Source of the DNA: Hyphomonadaceae bacterium
Lineage (GTDB): Bacteria > Pseudomonadota > Alphaproteobacteria > Caulobacterales > Hyphomonadaceae
Assembly (NCBI GenBank): GCA_024742355.1
Contig: JANSYM010000005.1
Coordinates: 186,001-250,000, forward strand
Direction of reading: 5' to 3'
DNA: 64,000 nt
The translations under genes were made by a program, and so were the position numbers. Positions 61,509 to 64,000 of the stretch are shown here, piece by piece. The notes below the pieces were generated by a model that saw nothing but the letters and a program-made list of their open reading frames with translations, did not search any database and was not told where the DNA came from. The stretch's first letter is position 1; every line of letters begins with the position of its first letter.

Positions 61509-61948
61509 ATAAAGCAATCTCCGGCGATCTCGGCGCGAATGAGATCATTCGATTGCTGCACATGCAGCCGCATCCGGAAGGCGGCCATTATGCGGAAACC
61601 TTTCGTGCGAACGGTGAGGGCAGGGCGGCGTCGACCGCAATCTACTATTTGTTGCAAGCCGATGAGGTCTCAGCCTGGCACCGCGTTGATGCAGACGAGC
61701 ACTGGCTCTGGCATGCTGGCGGACCGCTGGCGCTGACCTTGTCGCCGGCCGATGGAAAGGGCGCGCAAGCCCACACGCTCGGCCCGGATCTGCGCGCCGG
61801 GCAACGACCACAGTTGACGGTCCCAGCCGGTCATTGGCAGACCGCCGAAAGCCTCGGCGCGTGGAGCCTGGTCTCCTGCATCGTCGCGCCGGGATTTGAA
61901 TTTTCCGGCTTTGAGATAGCGGCGCCTGACTGGCGCCCGGAGGTCTAG
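61505..61948 (+). CDS. DUF985 cupin domain protein
   Basis: 147 residues. ANEIIRLLHMQPHPEGGHYAETFRA and AIYYLLQADEVSAWHRVDADEHWLWHAGGPL are the DUF985 cupin, with His residues for a metal site. AGHWQTAESLGAWSLVSCIVAPGFEFSGFE completes the barrel. Related to sugar-epimerase-like cupins; enzymatic role unproven. Start overlaps the preceding ORF by 4 bp. Confidence 0.9.
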   Translation: MNKAISGDLGANEIIRLLHMQPHPEGGHYAETFRANGEGRAASTAIYYLLQADEVSAWHRVDADEHWLWHAGGPLALTLSPADGKGAQAHTLGPDLRAGQRPQLTVPAGHWQTAESLGAWSLVSCIVAPGFEFSGFEIAAPDWRPEV

Positions 61949-61958
61949 CGGCGCTGTC

Positions 61959-62525
61959 ATGGCAGAAAGGCACCCTCTGTTCTGGCTTCCCAATGCACTG
62001 ACGATTGCACGGTGTGCGCTCGCCGGCGCGGTCGCCTGGCTCATCTTGACGGCATCACCCGGATCGATCTGGCCCCTGATCGCTTATGTCGGAGTCGCCA
62101 TGACGGACTTTGTCGATGGTTTCGCGGCGCGGCGGCTGAACGCCGTATCCAGCTTTGGCGCGTTCCTGGACCCTGTCGCGGACAAGTTGCTGGTCGGCGC
62201 CTGCCTCGTCGCCCTGACGATTTTGCGCGATTACGGCTTGCTCCTGCTCATCCCTACCGCGGCCATCGTCACGCGCGACGTGATCGCGACCGGCCTGCGG
62301 CTCGTGCCGGGCATTTCCATGCCCGTGTCGCAACTGGCCAAGTGGAAGACCGGGATCGAGATGGTGGCGATTGCAGGACTGTTGCTCGCCTTGGCGCTTG
62401 GCAGTGCCATCCTGTGGAATATGGGCCTCATCCTCATCTGGCTCGCCGCGACGCTCGCGGTTTACACGCTCGGGCTCTATATTGGCACGCTCATCCCCAA
62501 CCAAAACGACCGCGCTAACACGTAG
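61959..62525 (+). CDS. CDP-alcohol phosphatidyltransferase
   Basis: 188 residues with five or six hydrophobic spans. The family motif D-G-x2-A-R-x8-G-x3-D-x3-D is intact as DGFAARRLNAVSSFGAFLDPVADK. LPNALTIARCALAG precedes it. Most similar in layout to PgsA (phosphatidylglycerophosphate synthase), which makes the anionic lipid precursor; cardiolipin-type or other CDP-alcohol enzymes are possible. 10 bp after the cupin gene, same operon. Confidence 0.88.
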   Translation: MAERHPLFWLPNALTIARCALAGAVAWLILTASPGSIWPLIAYVGVAMTDFVDGFAARRLNAVSSFGAFLDPVADKLLVGACLVALTILRDYGLLLLIPTAAIVTRDVIATGLRLVPGISMPVSQLAKWKTGIEMVAIAGLLLALALGSAILWNMGLILIWLAATLAVYTLGLYIGTLIPNQNDRANT

Positions 62526-62647
62526 CGCGGCCGTCTCGTTCCGGTCCAGCGCGCCATTTAAGGGGGAGGAATAACCGCGCTGGTTGCCTGCTTAGCACAC
62601 CGGGAAAGGGGACACCCGGCATGGACTCCTAAGTGGCATAGAAGGCT

Positions 62648-62662
62648 TTAACGCCCGTTTAA
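62648..62662 (+). promoter_or_regulatory. Perfect CtrA-type box TTAA-N7-TTAA
   Basis: TTAACGCCCGTTTAA, both half sites exact with 7-bp spacing. It lies in the 305-bp gap after the phosphatidyltransferase gene, 68 bp before a 32-codon ORF. CtrA is the regulator served by ChpT, whose gene is in this window. Confidence 0.55.
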
Positions 62663-62730
62663 TATTCCCGCCTAAATTGTGCCGCCAGTCGATCCTTATT
62701 CGCGCCCAGTTTGCGGCGCACATCGGGTGG

Positions 62731-62829
62731 ATGAAACAAATCTGCCATCGATACGGACTGCAATTGCTGCTCGGAGCGGCGATCGTCTTCATGACGATGC
62801 CGGCCCTGTTTGCCTTTGCTGACAGTTAG
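62731..62829 (+). CDS. Small hydrophobic protein ORF (32 aa)
   Basis: MKQICHRYGLQLLLGAAIVFMTMPALFAFADS: a basic N-terminus, one helix of about 19 hydrophobic residues and a polar end, which could be a signal peptide or a single-span peptide. GGGTGG lies immediately before the ATG, rather close. A CtrA-type box is 68 bp upstream. Coding status is uncertain; it is the only plausible gene in this gap. Confidence 0.35.
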   Translation: MKQICHRYGLQLLLGAAIVFMTMPALFAFADS

Positions 62830-62830
62830 G

Positions 62831-63385
62831 TCACCACATCAGAGATGGCGCTTCGCCGCTGAACACTTCGCGCAGGCGCCGATGCGTTCCCGGTGTTGCG
62901 TCCGTCGGCGGCGCGGCCGGATCGCACCAGATAATCTCTGAAATCTCACGGCCGATCGGATCACCGCACGCGGTCCAGTCCGCGCTTGCGATGCGGTAAA
63001 GCACAACATGATCATTGCGAAACACGTGGTGGTTGGAGAAGACGCCAATCAATTCCGGCGCGCCCGTGACCTTGACCCCCCCTTCTTCCTCGAGCTCACG
63101 GCGCAAGGAAAAATCCGTCGTCTCGCCCCGCTCGACACCGCCGCCCGGCAGGAACAGACCCTTTGTATAGGTATGGCGCACGAGCAGGACCTCGCCGTGC
63201 TCATTCTCGACCAGGCCGCGTACGCCCAGCGTCATGGGCCGCGACAGGCGAAACCAGGTCCGGAACAGTTGCGATCTCAGGTCAAACAAGATGCGACACC
63301 ACGTTTTCAGTTTCAGGGCTCGCCAAATCGATAAAGACAGTCTAACAGGACGCAAGTTTAATTGAGGGCTGTTGCCATGATCCAC
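62831..63385 (-). CDS. NUDIX hydrolase
   Basis: Up to 184 residues from GTG 63385; a later Met at about residue 51 (start of MTLGVRGLVENEHGEV) is an alternative. The NUDIX box is GGGVERGETTDFSLRRELEEEGG, a G-x5-E-x7-R-E-x2-E-E variant with the metal-binding glutamates present. VRHTYTKGLFLPG precedes it. Substrate class unknown. The upstream helix-like arm (RALKLKTWCRILFDLRSQLF) is hydrophobic and basic. The GTG start overlaps a tiny divergent ORF, so the exact N-terminus needs care. Confidence 0.8.
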   Translation of the reverse strand: MDHGNSPQLNLRPVRLSLSIWRALKLKTWCRILFDLRSQLFRTWFRLSRPMTLGVRGLVENEHGEVLLVRHTYTKGLFLPGGGVERGETTDFSLRRELEEEGGVKVTGAPELIGVFSNHHVFRNDHVVLYRIASADWTACGDPIGREISEIIWCDPAAPPTDATPGTHRRLREVFSGEAPSLMW

Positions 63386-63463
63386 GCATCTATCTGGGCC
63401 ATCCTGGCCACTGTGGCTGTATTTGGAATTCTCAATCTGATCGATTTCCGTCGCATCGATTAA
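63377..63463 (+). CDS. Small membrane protein ORF (28 aa)
   Basis: MIHASIWAILATVAVFGILNLIDFRRID: one clear transmembrane helix and a charged cytoplasmic-like end, with GAGGG 8 bp before the ATG. It lies 33 bp before the pteridine-reductase-like SDR. Spacing, ribosome site and hydrophobicity support translation. Overlaps the proposed NUDIX start by 9 bp on the other strand. Confidence 0.45.
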   Translation: MIHASIWAILATVAVFGILNLIDFRRID

Positions 63464-63496
63464 GCGGAGTATCCTCGCCGACCCAGGAGGATTTCA

Positions 63497-64000
63497 GTGT
63501 CAAATCGTGTATCCGAAGGACCGAAACGCGCGCTTGTAACCGGCGCGGGCGCACGTCTGGGCAAAGCCATGGCCGAAGCGCTTGGTGAAGATGGCTGGTC
63601 GGTTGCCGTGCACTATCGCGGCTCAAAGGCCGGCGCTGAAGCAACGGCGGAGACCATTCGCGCCGCAGGTGGCCAGGCCGAACTGGTTCAGGCCGACCTG
63701 TCTGACGAAGAACAGACCGCAACACTGGAACGGGCGGCGCACGAAGCGCTAGGCGGGCCGCTGACTTTGCTGGTCAATTCCGCCTCGACTTTCGAAGACG
63801 ATTCCGCGCTCGAGCATTCGCGCAAGAATTGGGATTTTCATATGGGCCCCAATTTGCGAGCACCGGTCCTGCTGGCCCAGCATTTCGCGCGCGCGCTGCC
63901 GCAGGATGAGGCCGGGCTGATCGTCAACATGATCGATATGCGGGTGCTGAAGCTCAACCCGCTCTTCTTCACCTATACCCTATCCAAGTCAGCTCTATGG
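63497..64000 (+). CDS. Pteridine-reductase-like SDR (3' end outside window)
   Basis: 168 residues from GTG 63497, 6 nt after AGGAGG; the frame is open to the right edge. RALVTGAGARLGKAMAEALGEDG is the NADPH site, where the usual TGxxxGxG reads TGAGARLG as in pteridine reductases. LLVNSASTFEDDSALE, LIVNMIDMRVLKLNPLFFTYTLSKSALW with Tyr-x-x-x-Lys follow. The N-S-A-S and D-x-R segments point to FolM/PTR1-like dihydropteridine or dihydrofolate reductases. Partial gene; substrate inferred. Confidence 0.85.
   Translation, partial: MSNRVSEGPKRALVTGAGARLGKAMAEALGEDGWSVAVHYRGSKAGAEATAETIRAAGGQAELVQADLSDEEQTATLERAAHEALGGPLTLLVNSASTFEDDSALEHSRKNWDFHMGPNLRAPVLLAQHFARALPQDEAGLIVNMIDMRVLKLNPLFFTYTLSKSALW

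Overview
The window looks like ordinary chromosome of a free-living alphaproteobacterium with high GC content. The best guess is the Caulobacterales/Maricaulales side (Hyphomonadaceae-like). Pointers are the ChpT histidine phosphotransferase of the CtrA phosphorelay beside a CheY and a CheR gene, a ChvG-type sensor kinase, CarD, an RpoH with a Rhodobacter-like ECF promoter, a lipoprotein of the CC0125/CC1285 type, and one TTAA-N7-TTAA CtrA box. No rRNA, CRISPR array, prophage, transposase or integrase is visible. The genus is inference; no marker gene settles it.

Layout. 1-2892: 3' part of a DUF58 / SpoIIM-like / RDD membrane operon. 2971-8291: UDP-glucuronate decarboxylase, a CoaA-like kinase, an alpha/beta hydrolase, Hsp33, a MarR regulator and a DUF3137 protein. 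8288-11057: a reduced exopolysaccharide export locus (ATPase with degenerate P-loop, GumC/Wzc-like chain-length protein, polysaccharide-export lipoprotein lacking its usual C-terminal part). 11124-19282: envelope and general stress genes (cyclophilin, ChvG-like kinase, CarD, CPBP protease with PadR repressor, RpoH, ClpB). 19284-23637: M23 endopeptidase, then chpT-cheY-cheR and a DUF805 protein. 23722-35484: rlmN, amidohydrolase, FAD monooxygenase, nadE, a 650-bp gene-free stretch full of inverted repeats, CoA-ester lyase, GNAT, serine hydrolase, RarD, a TauD-like dioxygenase, tRNA-Leu(CAG) and a DUF465 protein. 35572-47605: ftsK, amtB, a UbiH-like hydroxylase, bolA with a J-domain protein, acyltransferase, purA, a phosphate transporter and 3-hydroxybutyrate dehydrogenase. 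47686-56679: DUF350-like protein, trypsin-like protease, pyrF, a lipoprotein quinohemoprotein alcohol dehydrogenase, two small lipoproteins, and an ArsR-SRPBCC operon divergent from a GST operon. 56762-64000: a candidate structured RNA, tyrC-hisC, a PII gene coupled to a methyltransferase, gloB, an atypical low-GC ORF, a DUF985 cupin, a CDP-alcohol phosphatidyltransferase, two tiny membrane ORFs, a NUDIX hydrolase and a pteridine-reductase-like SDR cut by the right edge.

Genes are tightly packed. Start/stop overlaps (ATGA, GTGA, TGATG) couple several operons, and four convergent pairs share a 4-bp stop overlap, leaving no space for a terminator. The nitrogen-sensing parts (amtB, PII) are about 20 kb apart. 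I did not find a clear new multi-gene system. The most interesting items are regulatory or small: the candidate RNA at 56762-56840, the CtrA box before a 32-codon ORF, the ECF-type promoter of rpoH, the large operators of padR and arsR, the eroded polysaccharide-export genes and the repeat cluster at 29.6-30.2 kb.
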